From positions 170,166 through 234,165 of the forward strand of contig NZ_JOFS01000011.1 in the NCBI RefSeq assembly GCF_000719285.1: a DNA stretch of 64,000 nt, read 5' to 3'. Both the position numbers and the translations under genes were made by a program. Shown in pieces: positions 34,059 through 42,081 of this stretch (position 1 is its first letter; each line of letters opens with the position of its first letter). This DNA is from Streptomyces bicolor (GTDB lineage: Bacteria; Actinomycetota; Actinomycetes; Streptomycetales; Streptomycetaceae). Below the pieces are notes generated by a model that was not told the origin of the DNA, ran no database searches, and was given only the letters and a program-made list of their open reading frames with translations.

Positions 34059-35128
34059 TTGACCGTGTTGCCCCAGAGGTCGGGGTCGTCGACGTTGTCC
34101 TTGGTGACCAGCGGGGCGGGGAGCTGGTCCTCCAGGATGCCGCTGGGGAGCTTCACGATGGTCGAGTCGTGGTCGGTGGGGCCGGGCTTGAACGTCTTCC
34201 CCGCCATCGCCGCCTTGATGTAGTACATGCCGTACTTGGCGTACAGGTCGGCAGGCTGGGAGACCGTCGCGTCGATCTCGCCCTTGCGGATCGCGTCGTA
34301 CTCCTGCGGGATGCCGTCGTTGGAGACGATCGTGATGTGACCGGCCTGGCCGACCTTCTTCAGCATGCCCTTCGACTTCAGGGTCTGGAGGGTCGGCGCG
34401 AGGTAGACGCCGCCGGCCTGCATGTAGATGCCCTTGATGTCGGGGTTGGCGTTGAGGAGGGTGTCCAGCTTGGAGGCCGCGGTGTCGGACTCCCACTTGG
34501 CCGGTATCTCCAGGACCTTCAGCTTGGGGAAGTTCTTCTTCACGCAGGCCCGGAAGGCCTCGGAGCGGTCGCGGCCGTTGACGGAGGCGAGGTCGCCCAT
34601 GATCTGCACGACCTTGCCGGAGGGGATCTGCTCGCCGAGGTACTGGCAGGCCTTCTCGCCGTACGCCACGTTGTTGGCGCGCACCACCATCGCGACCTTG
34701 CCCTTGTCCGGCGCCACGTCGACCGCGACGACCGGCACGCCCTTGCGCTCGGCCTGGTCGAGGCCCGCCTCGATGGCGGCGCTGTCCAGCGGGGCGACGA
34801 CCAGGCCCTTCACGCCCTGGTTGAGCTGGTTGTTGATGTCGGTGATCTGCTGGGAGGGGTCGCTGTTGGAGTTGACCGTCTTGAGCGTGTCGACGCCCTC
34901 GGCGTCGGCCATCTTCGGCACGTAGTCGTTGTACGACTGCCAGAACGGCGAGGTCAGCAGGGGCAGGATCACCCCGACCTTGCCGCTGCCGCCGCCACCT
35001 CCGGCACTGGAGGCGCCGGTGTCCTTGGTGCTGCCGCACGCGGCGAGCACGAGCGAGGCGCCGGCGACCGCGCACACCGCCCTGACCATCCGTGACCTGT
35101 TCTGCTTCCGCGCTGTCCTGCCGTGCAT
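34055..35128 (-). CDS. Sugar-binding lipoprotein of the CUT2 ABC importer
   Basis: 357 residues. The signal peptide ends in VLAACGS (lipobox, Cys about 32), a Ser/Gly linker follows, and the rest is a periplasmic-binding-protein type 1 fold (Peripla_BP_4) with VGVILPLLTSPFWQSYNDYV, GLVVAPLDSAAIEAGLDQA and VPVVAVDVAPD. It captures the sugar outside the cell. ATG at 35128 has GGAG ten bases upstream. First gene of the import-and-degradation operon; the divergent GntR gene and two TGGTCTGA sites lie between. Confidence 0.92.
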   Translation of the reverse strand: MHGRTARKQNRSRMVRAVCAVAGASLVLAACGSTKDTGASSAGGGGGSGKVGVILPLLTSPFWQSYNDYVPKMADAEGVDTLKTVNSNSDPSQQITDINNQLNQGVKGLVVAPLDSAAIEAGLDQAERKGVPVVAVDVAPDKGKVAMVVRANNVAYGEKACQYLGEQIPSGKVVQIMGDLASVNGRDRSEAFRACVKKNFPKLKVLEIPAKWESDTAASKLDTLLNANPDIKGIYMQAGGVYLAPTLQTLKSKGMLKKVGQAGHITIVSNDGIPQEYDAIRKGEIDATVSQPADLYAKYGMYYIKAAMAGKTFKPGPTDHDSTIVKLPSGILEDQLPAPLVTKDNVDDPDLWGNTVK

Positions 35129-35188
35129 CTGGCGGCTCCTCGTTGAGCGTCTTCGAGCACCTGGTTCGAGCAGATGCCCGCATATTTA

Positions 35189-35260
35189 TCAGACCACTTC
35201 GCCAAAACAACAGCCTCCGGCGGCAGAATTTCCCGGATTCCAGCCGTAGTGGTCTGACCA
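35189..35260. promoter_or_regulatory. Paired GntR/FCD operators in the fucose-operon divergent promoter region
   Basis: TGGTCTGACCA at 35250-35260 is a perfect palindrome of the TGGTC-N-GACCA kind bound by FadR-subfamily GntR proteins. A second site, TCAGACCACT at 35189-35198, is the exact complement of AGTGGTCTGA at 35248-35257, so it is the same element in the opposite direction, about 59 bases away. One lies near each divergent gene, fitting repression of both by the GntR product. Confidence 0.7.
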
Positions 35261-35324
35261 ACCTGGTGATTACACTTCCGCTCACCGGGCGCCCCGAGGC
35301 GCCTCGGGCGACGGGAGGAACGGC

Positions 35325-36053
35325 GTGGACGAGACAGCCCCTCAGAAGGGCACCGTCGAGACGGCCCCGCAGAAGGGCACCGTGACGCAGCGCGCCATCG
35401 AGGCGGTCAAGGCGATGATCGCCGAGGGCCGACTGGAGCCCGGCCAGCGACTGCCGACCGAGCGCGACCTGGCGGCCCGGCTGGGCATCTCCCGCAGCTC
35501 GATGCGCGAGGCGATCCGCGCGCTCACGGTGCTGGGGGTGCTGGAGGCCCGGCACGGTTCGGGCATCTACGTCACCCAGCTGGAGGCCGGCGACCTGCTG
35601 GAGACGTTCGGCGTGGTGGCCGACCTGTCCCGGGGCCCGCGTCTGGTGGAACTGCTGGAGGTGCGGCGCATCCTGGAGTCGACGGCGACGGCCCTGGCGG
35701 CGGCGCGGATCACACCGGACCAGCTCGCGGAGGTCGAGAAGCACCTCACGGCGATGAACGCCACGGACGATCCGGAGGAGATCCTCGCCCACGACCTGGC
35801 CTTCCACCGCGAGATCGCGGCCGCCGCCGGCAACGACACCATGGCCGCGATCCTGGAGGGCCTGTCCTCCCGCACCTTCCGCGCCCGCGTCTGGCGCGGC
35901 TACCAGGAGGAGGGCGCCTTCGCCCGCACCCGCCGCGAGCACGCCGCGATCCACCGCGCCCTGGTCGCCCACGACCCGGAGGCGGCCCGGGCGGCGGCGG
36001 CCGCGCACGTCGGCGAGGTGGAGGAGTGGCTGCGGACCCAGCTCGGCGGCTGA
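35325..36053 (+). CDS. GntR-family regulator, FCD (FadR) subfamily
   Basis: 242 residues. The winged helix (about 20-85) has GRLEPGQRLPTERDLAARLGISRSSMREAIR-type motif (read in pieces) and GSGIYV; the FCD ligand domain (about 95-235) has ELLEVRRILESTATALAAAR, the metal-site DLAFHREI and EHAAIHRAL. An odd feature is a short duplication at the N-terminus (ETAPQKGTV twice). GTG at 35325 follows GGGAGGAAC. It probably represses the divergent importer/fucose operon until a pathway intermediate binds. Confidence 0.92.
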   Translation: MDETAPQKGTVETAPQKGTVTQRAIEAVKAMIAEGRLEPGQRLPTERDLAARLGISRSSMREAIRALTVLGVLEARHGSGIYVTQLEAGDLLETFGVVADLSRGPRLVELLEVRRILESTATALAAARITPDQLAEVEKHLTAMNATDDPEEILAHDLAFHREIAAAAGNDTMAAILEGLSSRTFRARVWRGYQEEGAFARTRREHAAIHRALVAHDPEAARAAAAAHVGEVEEWLRTQLGG

Positions 36054-36067
36054 CCGCGAACGCCGAG

Positions 36068-36103
36068 GGCCGTTCCCCTCACCTCCGCGCGAGGGGAACG
36101 GCC
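36068..36103. terminator. Bidirectional hairpin terminator between gntR and the amidase gene
   Basis: GGCCGTTCCCCTC (36068-36080) and its exact complement (36091-36103) form a 13-base stem with a 10-base loop. It sits 15 bases after the gntR stop and 20 before the convergent amidase stop. Confidence 0.82.
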
Positions 36104-36122
36104 CCGTCTCACTACTGCCGCT

Positions 36123-36938
36123 CTACGGCTTCACGTCGAAACCGTGCTTGCTGCCGAGCTTCTCCAGTGACGCCTGACCGGGGATGCCGTTGGCGTCGTC
36201 CCCGGTGAAGCCGCAACGGCGCTGCCAGGCGGCGTACGCCTTGACGGTCGTCGTGCCGAAGTGGCCGTCCGCGAGCTTCGACGGGAGGAGACCTTCCGCG
36301 ACGAGCGCCTTCTCCACGGTCTTCACGCCCGCGTACGACACCGGCGTGCCGGACTTGGCCGGGTCGCGCAGGGCCGCGGCGACCACCTTCGACACGTCGA
36401 TCACCGTGCGCGGGCCCGGAACGGTCGTCGAACCACCTGGCCGCGGCGCTCCCTTCTTCACCCATGCGTACAGGTGCTCGCCGGGGCACGCCGTGGCGAG
36501 GCCGTCCCGGTGCCCCTTGATCTCTTTGCCGGCACCGTGGCGGCGCAGCAGCTCGATGCCGTCGCGGATCGCGCCGAGCATGGCGTCCGTCGGCTTGGTG
36601 AGCCCCTTGTCGCCGACCAGGCCGACGATCGCGTAGTGGCCCCGGTTGAGCTCCTGATTGCCGTTCGCCCCGGTGCGCTTGCCGAGGCCACGGCCCTCCA
36701 GGAGGTAACCGTGCGGGCAGGCGCCGTAGTTGTAGGCGATGTCGGAGTAGTTCTCCTTCTCGTTGGCCAGATGGGATGCCCGGATCGACTTCCACTCGGC
36801 GATGCAGAGGTCGTGGTCGTCGAGGAGCTTGACACTGACCGATGTGCCTTCGTAATGGACCTTCACACCCTTGGTCGAGGTCTGTGCGGGTGCGGCGGAT
36901 GCGGGCCAGCCGAGCTGGGCTCGCGTGACAAGCTTCAA
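36123..36938 (-). CDS. Peptidoglycan-recognition-type N-acetylmuramoyl-L-alanine amidase
   Basis: 271 residues. The PGRP/amidase_2 domain (about 20-175) has the zinc ligands expected: His in VKVHYEG, His in GHRDG and Cys in ACPGEHLYAW, and the fold core IAYNYGACPHGYLLEGRGLG. The C-terminal part (about 200-270; GHFGTTTVKAYAAWQRRCGF) is a peptidoglycan-binding-like repeat. No signal peptide is seen, as is common for this actinobacterial and phage-endolysin-like group. I chose TTG at 36938, five bases after GGAGG, because related proteins start MKLVTRAQLGW; GTG at 37001 is the longer alternative. Sits between the fucose and mannosidase blocks but need not belong to them. Confidence 0.82.
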   Translation of the reverse strand: MKLVTRAQLGWPASAAPAQTSTKGVKVHYEGTSVSVKLLDDHDLCIAEWKSIRASHLANEKENYSDIAYNYGACPHGYLLEGRGLGKRTGANGNQELNRGHYAIVGLVGDKGLTKPTDAMLGAIRDGIELLRRHGAGKEIKGHRDGLATACPGEHLYAWVKKGAPRPGGSTTVPGPRTVIDVSKVVAAALRDPAKSGTPVSYAGVKTVEKALVAEGLLPSKLADGHFGTTTVKAYAAWQRRCGFTGDDANGIPGQASLEKLGSKHGFDVKP

Positions 36939-37028
36939 GAGTGCCTCCAAGGCGCTGTCGTAACGCCAACGCCCTTGAGTGTGAGGCCAGTTGTCCGCCA
37001 CTTCACGGCGACGCGCCGCCGTTGGCCG

Positions 37029-40000
37029 TCAGTGGACCCGGGCTCGCCGCAGCCGCAACGTCACCAGTTCGAAGGGCCGCAGGCGCAGGGCGACTTGCCG
37101 GCCGTCGTACGACGGAGCCTCGGGCAGCGGACGTTCCAGCAGGTCCGTCGCCATGACGTCCCCGACGTCGAAGCCTGCCGTCAGCGTGGCCCGTGCCCGG
37201 CCGCCGTGGGCTTCGTGGAGGCGGACCACCACGTCCCCGCTGCCGTCGTCGGCCAGCTTGACGGCCGTGATCACGACCGCGTCCTTGTCCACCGTCACCA
37301 GTGGCGCCACCTCCCGGCCACCGGTGATCCGCCGCTCCGGCAGATTGATCCGCCAGCCCTCGCGCACCGCGTCCCCGATGCCCGCGCCCGGCACCAGGGC
37401 GTGCCGGAAGCGGTGGACGCCCTGGTCGGTCTCGGGGTCCGGGAAGCGCGGGGCACGCAGCAGGGAGACGCGGACCGTGGTGGTCGTCCCGCGGGCGCCG
37501 TCGGTGCGGACCGTGCGGGTCACGTCGTGGCCGTACGTGGAGTCGTTGACGACGGCGACGCCCCAGCCCGGCTCCTCCAGGTGGACGAAACGGTGGTTGC
37601 AGGCCTCGAACTTGGCCGCTTCCCAGCTGGTGTTGGTGTGCGTGGGGCGGTGGAAGTGCCCGAACTGGGTCTCCGACGCGTACCGCTCGGCGTGCACGTC
37701 GAGCGGGAAGGCCAGCTTCAGGAACTTCTCCGTCTCGTGCCAGTCGACCACCGTGTCCACGAGCAGGCGCCGCTCGCCCGGTGCGAGGCTCAGCCGCTGC
37801 GTGACGCGGGAGGATCCGAAGGACCGTACGACCCGGACTGCGTCCTCGCTCTCGACGACCTCGTCCGCCTCGGTCAGATCGGTGACCGTGTTGCGGTAGA
37901 ACTCGTCGACGTCCCAGGCGTCCCACATGTTCGGGAAGTCGGCGTGGAGCTGGAGGAGGTTCGCGGCCCTGCCCGGCGCGATCGTCTCGCGGTCGGCCTC
38001 GATGTCGTACACGGAGACCACCAGGCCCTGACCGTCGATCTCGACCCGCAGCAGGCCGTTGTCCAGGACGTGGCCGCCGCCGGGGCGTGGCGTGAGCCGC
38101 GTCCGCTCCTGGGCCGCGGGGGTGCCGGCGCCGCCCGCCGGGATGCCGTCGCGGGTGTGCGGGGCGGCGTTGAACACCAGGTGCCGCTCCCCCTCACCCG
38201 CCAGGGCGTGCTGTGCCGCGCGGATGATCCCGGTCAGCTCCTCGGCGATCCGCTCGTACGTCCTGCGTGCCTCCCGGTGCACCCACGCGATGGACGAGCC
38301 GGGCAGGATGTCGTGGAACTGGTGCAGCAGCACCGTCTTCCAGATGCGGTCCAACTCCTCGTACGGGTAGGGGAATGCGGTGCGTACGGCGGCCGTCGCC
38401 GCCCACAGTTCGGCCTCGCGCAGGAGGTGTTCGCTGCGGCGGTTGCCCTGCTTGGTCTTCGCCTGGCTGGTGAGCGTGGCGCGGTGGAGTTCGAGGTAGA
38501 GCTCGCCGACCCAGACGGGCGGGTCGGGGTGTTCGGCCTCGGCCTTGCGGAAGAACTCCTCCGGGGTCTCCCAGACGACGGTGGCGGAGCCTTCGAGGTC
38601 GCGCAGCCGTGCCGCCTTGCCGATCATCTCGCGGGTCGTGCCGCCGCCTCCGTCGCCCCAGCCGGTGGGGGCGAGGGAGTGCCGGGCGACTCCCTTGTCC
38701 TTGAAGTTGCGGGCCGCGTGGGCGATCTCGCTGCCCTTCATGGAGCAGTTGTAGGTGTCGACGGGCGGGAAGTGGGTGAAGATCCGGGTGCCGTCGATGC
38801 CCTCCCACCGGAAGGTGTGGTGCGGGAACTTGTTGGTTTGCGACCAGGAGATCTTCTGGGTCAGCAGCCACTTGGAGCCGGCGGCCTTGATGATCTGGGG
38901 CAGTCCGGCGGCGAAGCCGAAGGTGTCGGGCAGCCAGGCCTCGTCGTTCTCGATGCCGAACTCGTCGAGGAAGAACCGCTTGCCGTGCACGAACTGCCGG
39001 GCCATCGCCTCCGAGCCCGGCATGTTGGTGTCCGACTCCACCCACATCCCGCCGGCCGGCACGAACCGCCCGTCCGCCACCGCCTTCTTCACCCGCGCCC
39101 ACACCTCGGGCCGGTGCTCCTTCACCCACGCCCACTGCTGGGCCTGGGACATGGCGAACACGAACTCCGGCTCGTCGTCGAGCAGCGCGGTCATGTTCGC
39201 GGTCGTACGCGCGACTTTGCGGACCGTCTCGCGCAGCGGCCACAGCCACGCCGAGTCGATGTGGGCGTGGCCGACGGCGCTGATGCGATGGGCGGAGGGC
39301 ACGGCGGGCTCGGACAGGACCGTCTCCAGCCGCGCACGCGCCTGCGCGGCCGTTGCGTTCACGTCCTGGAGGTCGATCGCGTCCAGTGCCTTCTCCACCG
39401 CCCGCAGGATCTCCCAGCGGCGCGCCGACTCCACCGGCAGCTCGGCCATCAGCTCGCCGAGCACCTCCAGGTCGAGGACGAGCTGCCACACCGTCTCGTC
39501 GAAGACGGCGAGGTCCATGCGGGTGAGCGTGTACTGCGGCTCGCTGCCGGCGGTCTCCTTGTCGCCGAGTCGCGTGGGCAGGAAGGGGTGGTAGTCGAGG
39601 ATGACGGGGTTGGAGGCGGCCTCGATGTGCAGCCGCACCTCCTCGCCGCCCTCCACCGGAGCGCCGATGCGCACCCACTGGTTGCGCGGGTTGAGGCCCT
39701 TCACCGGGGTGCCGTCGGGCCGGTAGACCAGGCCCTCGCACTGGAAGCCCGGCATGTTCTCGTCGAACCCGAGGTCGAGCAGCGCCTCGACGGTCCTTCC
39801 GGCCCACGCCTCGGGCACGGTCCCGGTGACCCGGAACCAGCTGGTGCCCCAGGGAGCACCCCAGCGGGCGCCCACCTCGATCGGCTCGGGTTCGGCCGCG
39901 AGCCCCTCCGCGACCGGCACCGGCTCACCCGGCGCATGCCACACCGCCACCTCCAGCGGCACGGACTCGGGGTACACGGCGGGGCGGACACGCTCGTCGA

Positions 40001-40046
40001 GGACGCGCTTGAGACGGGCTTCGACCAGGCTGCGGTCGTCATGCAT
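37029..40046 (-). CDS. GH38 alpha-mannosidase
   Basis: Removes alpha-linked mannose from oligosaccharides such as trimmed N-glycans. The 1005-residue protein lacks a signal peptide and so works in the cytoplasm after import. The zinc-site and catalytic segments are present: GHAHIDSAWLWPLRET (about 260-274), WVESDTNMPGSEAMARQF (with D339 at the likely nucleophile position) and LPDTFGFAAGLPQI (about 372-385). Middle and C-terminal alpha-mannosidase domains follow (HQFHDILPGSSI; GWRINLPERR). It is last in the operon SBP-permease-permease-GH5-GH85-GH38, 31 bases after the GH85 gene. Confidence 0.93.
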   Translation of the reverse strand: MHDDRSLVEARLKRVLDERVRPAVYPESVPLEVAVWHAPGEPVPVAEGLAAEPEPIEVGARWGAPWGTSWFRVTGTVPEAWAGRTVEALLDLGFDENMPGFQCEGLVYRPDGTPVKGLNPRNQWVRIGAPVEGGEEVRLHIEAASNPVILDYHPFLPTRLGDKETAGSEPQYTLTRMDLAVFDETVWQLVLDLEVLGELMAELPVESARRWEILRAVEKALDAIDLQDVNATAAQARARLETVLSEPAVPSAHRISAVGHAHIDSAWLWPLRETVRKVARTTANMTALLDDEPEFVFAMSQAQQWAWVKEHRPEVWARVKKAVADGRFVPAGGMWVESDTNMPGSEAMARQFVHGKRFFLDEFGIENDEAWLPDTFGFAAGLPQIIKAAGSKWLLTQKISWSQTNKFPHHTFRWEGIDGTRIFTHFPPVDTYNCSMKGSEIAHAARNFKDKGVARHSLAPTGWGDGGGGTTREMIGKAARLRDLEGSATVVWETPEEFFRKAEAEHPDPPVWVGELYLELHRATLTSQAKTKQGNRRSEHLLREAELWAATAAVRTAFPYPYEELDRIWKTVLLHQFHDILPGSSIAWVHREARRTYERIAEELTGIIRAAQHALAGEGERHLVFNAAPHTRDGIPAGGAGTPAAQERTRLTPRPGGGHVLDNGLLRVEIDGQGLVVSVYDIEADRETIAPGRAANLLQLHADFPNMWDAWDVDEFYRNTVTDLTEADEVVESEDAVRVVRSFGSSRVTQRLSLAPGERRLLVDTVVDWHETEKFLKLAFPLDVHAERYASETQFGHFHRPTHTNTSWEAAKFEACNHRFVHLEEPGWGVAVVNDSTYGHDVTRTVRTDGARGTTTTVRVSLLRAPRFPDPETDQGVHRFRHALVPGAGIGDAVREGWRINLPERRITGGREVAPLVTVDKDAVVITAVKLADDGSGDVVVRLHEAHGGRARATLTAGFDVGDVMATDLLERPLPEAPSYDGRQVALRLRPFELVTLRLRRARVH

Positions 40047-40077
40047 GCGGGATGCTCCAGGGCTGAGGGGAGGACGG

Positions 40078-42081
40078 TTACCAGGTGTGGGTCACGGTCA
40101 CGGGAGCCGACGACGTGTAGAGCTCTCCCACGGCACGCAGTTCGAACCGTGCCGCCTGCTCGCCCTGTTCGGGTCGCAGGCCCGCGACGAAGTAGGCGGA
40201 CTGACAGGTACCGCCGAGGAAGCGTCGGGTGCCGTCGGGGAGGAGACGGTGGAGTGTGTAGTGGCGCACCTCCCCGGGGGCGGGATTCCAGATGAAGCGC
40301 AGATCGCCGCCGCTCGCGCCGGTGATCCGGAGGGCTGAGGGGGCGGCGGGCGCAGCATTCGCGTTCCGCACCGCGACGGCGCCCAGCCGCCAGCTCACGG
40401 GCCCGTCCGCCGCGGTGAGCCGCACACCGAGTGCACGGACAGTGCCGGTCAGGCCCGTGAGCCGCACGGTCGAGGTCTGCCATGTGCCGGCCGAGTTCAC
40501 GGCGGCATACGTGTACGGCGGTGTCGCACCCGGCGCGCTCGGCTCGGCGGTGGCCACCGCGAGCTCGACGTCCACACTGCCCGCGTCGGTCCGGTGGGTC
40601 AGCTCGACCACCGTGTCCACACCGATCGGCAGCCGTGTCGCGTACAGATCCACGACCGCGGGCGCGTCCAGTTCACCGTCGACGAGCACACTGCTCCCGC
40701 CACGCCACGCGTCCGCGAAGTCGAAGTTCACAGCGGGACGCTGCCCTTCGGTGTGCACGGCCCAGCGCCGGGACGGCAGCCGGTCCTGCAGGCCGAGATG
40801 GTTCCACGGCGCGTCCGACGTCACCTCCCCGTCCTCGTACCACCGCAGCCCGTGCCCGGTGTTGAACACGCTCGCGAACGGCACGGACGCGACCGTCGAC
40901 CGATCGGCGACCGACACGGCCGGCGCCCGCCAGCTGTCCGCACCGTCCGGCCGCGACGGATCCAGTGACCGCCCCGTCCAGAACCGGTCGTCGGCGGCAT
41001 GGAACTCCCCCGGCCCCCGCCCCTCCGCCGGAAGGTGATTCCGCGTCCACTCGGGCCGGTAGAAACCGACCGACACGACGTGCGCCTTGTCGCGCGGGAC
41101 GATGGCGTCCCAGTTCACGGACGAGTTCCACCCGTTCGCCTCGACATCGACGCCTGCCCACAACTCGTATCGGCCACGCCCCAGTTGCTCGGCTCGCTGC
41201 CCCGATGACACCAGCTTCGCCGCCGTCCACCGGAAGTCGACGAACATGTCGTCGGCGGCCTGGAAGAACGCCTCGTTCTGGGAGTTGAGCGCACCCTGCC
41301 AGCTCACTGACCCGTTCACGGTCATCGAGTCGTACCAGGTCACCCGCTGGCCCTTGCCCTCGGCGAGCACCTTCAACTCCCGCATGAAGCCCAGCATGTC
41401 CGCACCCAGCGTGGCGTTCCCGCCGCTCGTCTCGGCGTTGACGAACCACCCGTCGAACCCGTACGCCGCCGCGACCGCGACCAGCCGTTCGGCCAGTGGA
41501 TACCGCCCGGCCGCGTCCTTCTGCACCAGGTCGCGCGTCCACTGCAGCTGCCCGCCGTAGGCGACGGGCGGCAGGAAGACGTTGCCGAGGACGGGCACGC
41601 CGTGACGGTGGGCGGCGTCCACGATCGGTGCGTTCGGCGCGAGAATCAGCCCCTCCCCCGACGAGCCGCCCCAGAACACCAGCTCGTCGATGTACGCCCA
41701 GTGCGTGAGGGCGTAGTAGTCGGCGGTGGCCGAGCCCTGGGAAGGATTACCGGAGGTGGGCCCGAACGACACCAGGGACTGGATGCGGGCCTGGCCCGCG
41801 CGGGCGGTGGCGTTCGCCGGGGTCGGGGTGAAGCGCGGGGCGAGCGGGACGGTCGAGGCGTTGAAGGCGAGGTCCGGGTCGTCTGCCGGGCGCCAGGACT
41901 TCAGGCTGCGCCAGGTGATGCCGGTGCCCGGGGTGCCGGAGGGCAGGGAGTCCGGGTACCAGTAGGAGGCGTACGGCTGGAGGGCGGCGGCCTTGGGCTT
42001 GGCGGCTGCCGTCGCCGGAAATGAGGGCAGCATCGCGGCCGAGGCGGCGGCGATGAGGACGGTGCGTCTGGTGGGGGTCAC
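40078..42081 (-). CDS. GH85 endo-beta-N-acetylglucosaminidase, exported
   Basis: Cuts between the two core GlcNAc residues of N-glycans and releases them from glycoprotein. 667 residues: a Tat-like signal (PTRRTVLIAAASAAML), the GH85 barrel (about 35-330) and beta-sandwich domains to the end, the last fibronectin-like. The catalytic Asn-x-Glu pair lies in DGWFVNAETSGG (N215, E217). Other hallmarks are YWYPDSLPSG and LVSFGPTSGN near the N-terminus and WYDSMTVNGSVSWQGALN. GTG start at 42081 overlaps the GH5 stop (GTGA). An exported endoglycosidase beside a sugar importer and cytoplasmic mannosidases points to a complete N-glycan route. Confidence 0.93.
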   Translation of the reverse strand: MTPTRRTVLIAAASAAMLPSFPATAAAKPKAAALQPYASYWYPDSLPSGTPGTGITWRSLKSWRPADDPDLAFNASTVPLAPRFTPTPANATARAGQARIQSLVSFGPTSGNPSQGSATADYYALTHWAYIDELVFWGGSSGEGLILAPNAPIVDAAHRHGVPVLGNVFLPPVAYGGQLQWTRDLVQKDAAGRYPLAERLVAVAAAYGFDGWFVNAETSGGNATLGADMLGFMRELKVLAEGKGQRVTWYDSMTVNGSVSWQGALNSQNEAFFQAADDMFVDFRWTAAKLVSSGQRAEQLGRGRYELWAGVDVEANGWNSSVNWDAIVPRDKAHVVSVGFYRPEWTRNHLPAEGRGPGEFHAADDRFWTGRSLDPSRPDGADSWRAPAVSVADRSTVASVPFASVFNTGHGLRWYEDGEVTSDAPWNHLGLQDRLPSRRWAVHTEGQRPAVNFDFADAWRGGSSVLVDGELDAPAVVDLYATRLPIGVDTVVELTHRTDAGSVDVELAVATAEPSAPGATPPYTYAAVNSAGTWQTSTVRLTGLTGTVRALGVRLTAADGPVSWRLGAVAVRNANAAPAAPSALRITGASGGDLRFIWNPAPGEVRHYTLHRLLPDGTRRFLGGTCQSAYFVAGLRPEQGEQAARFELRAVGELYTSSAPVTVTHTW

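Noticed and set aside
36261-40295. A 1344-codon open frame on the plus strand opposite GH38
   Set aside because: It is the antisense shadow of the alpha-mannosidase; composition is that of an out-of-frame high-GC translation and no family motif is seen.
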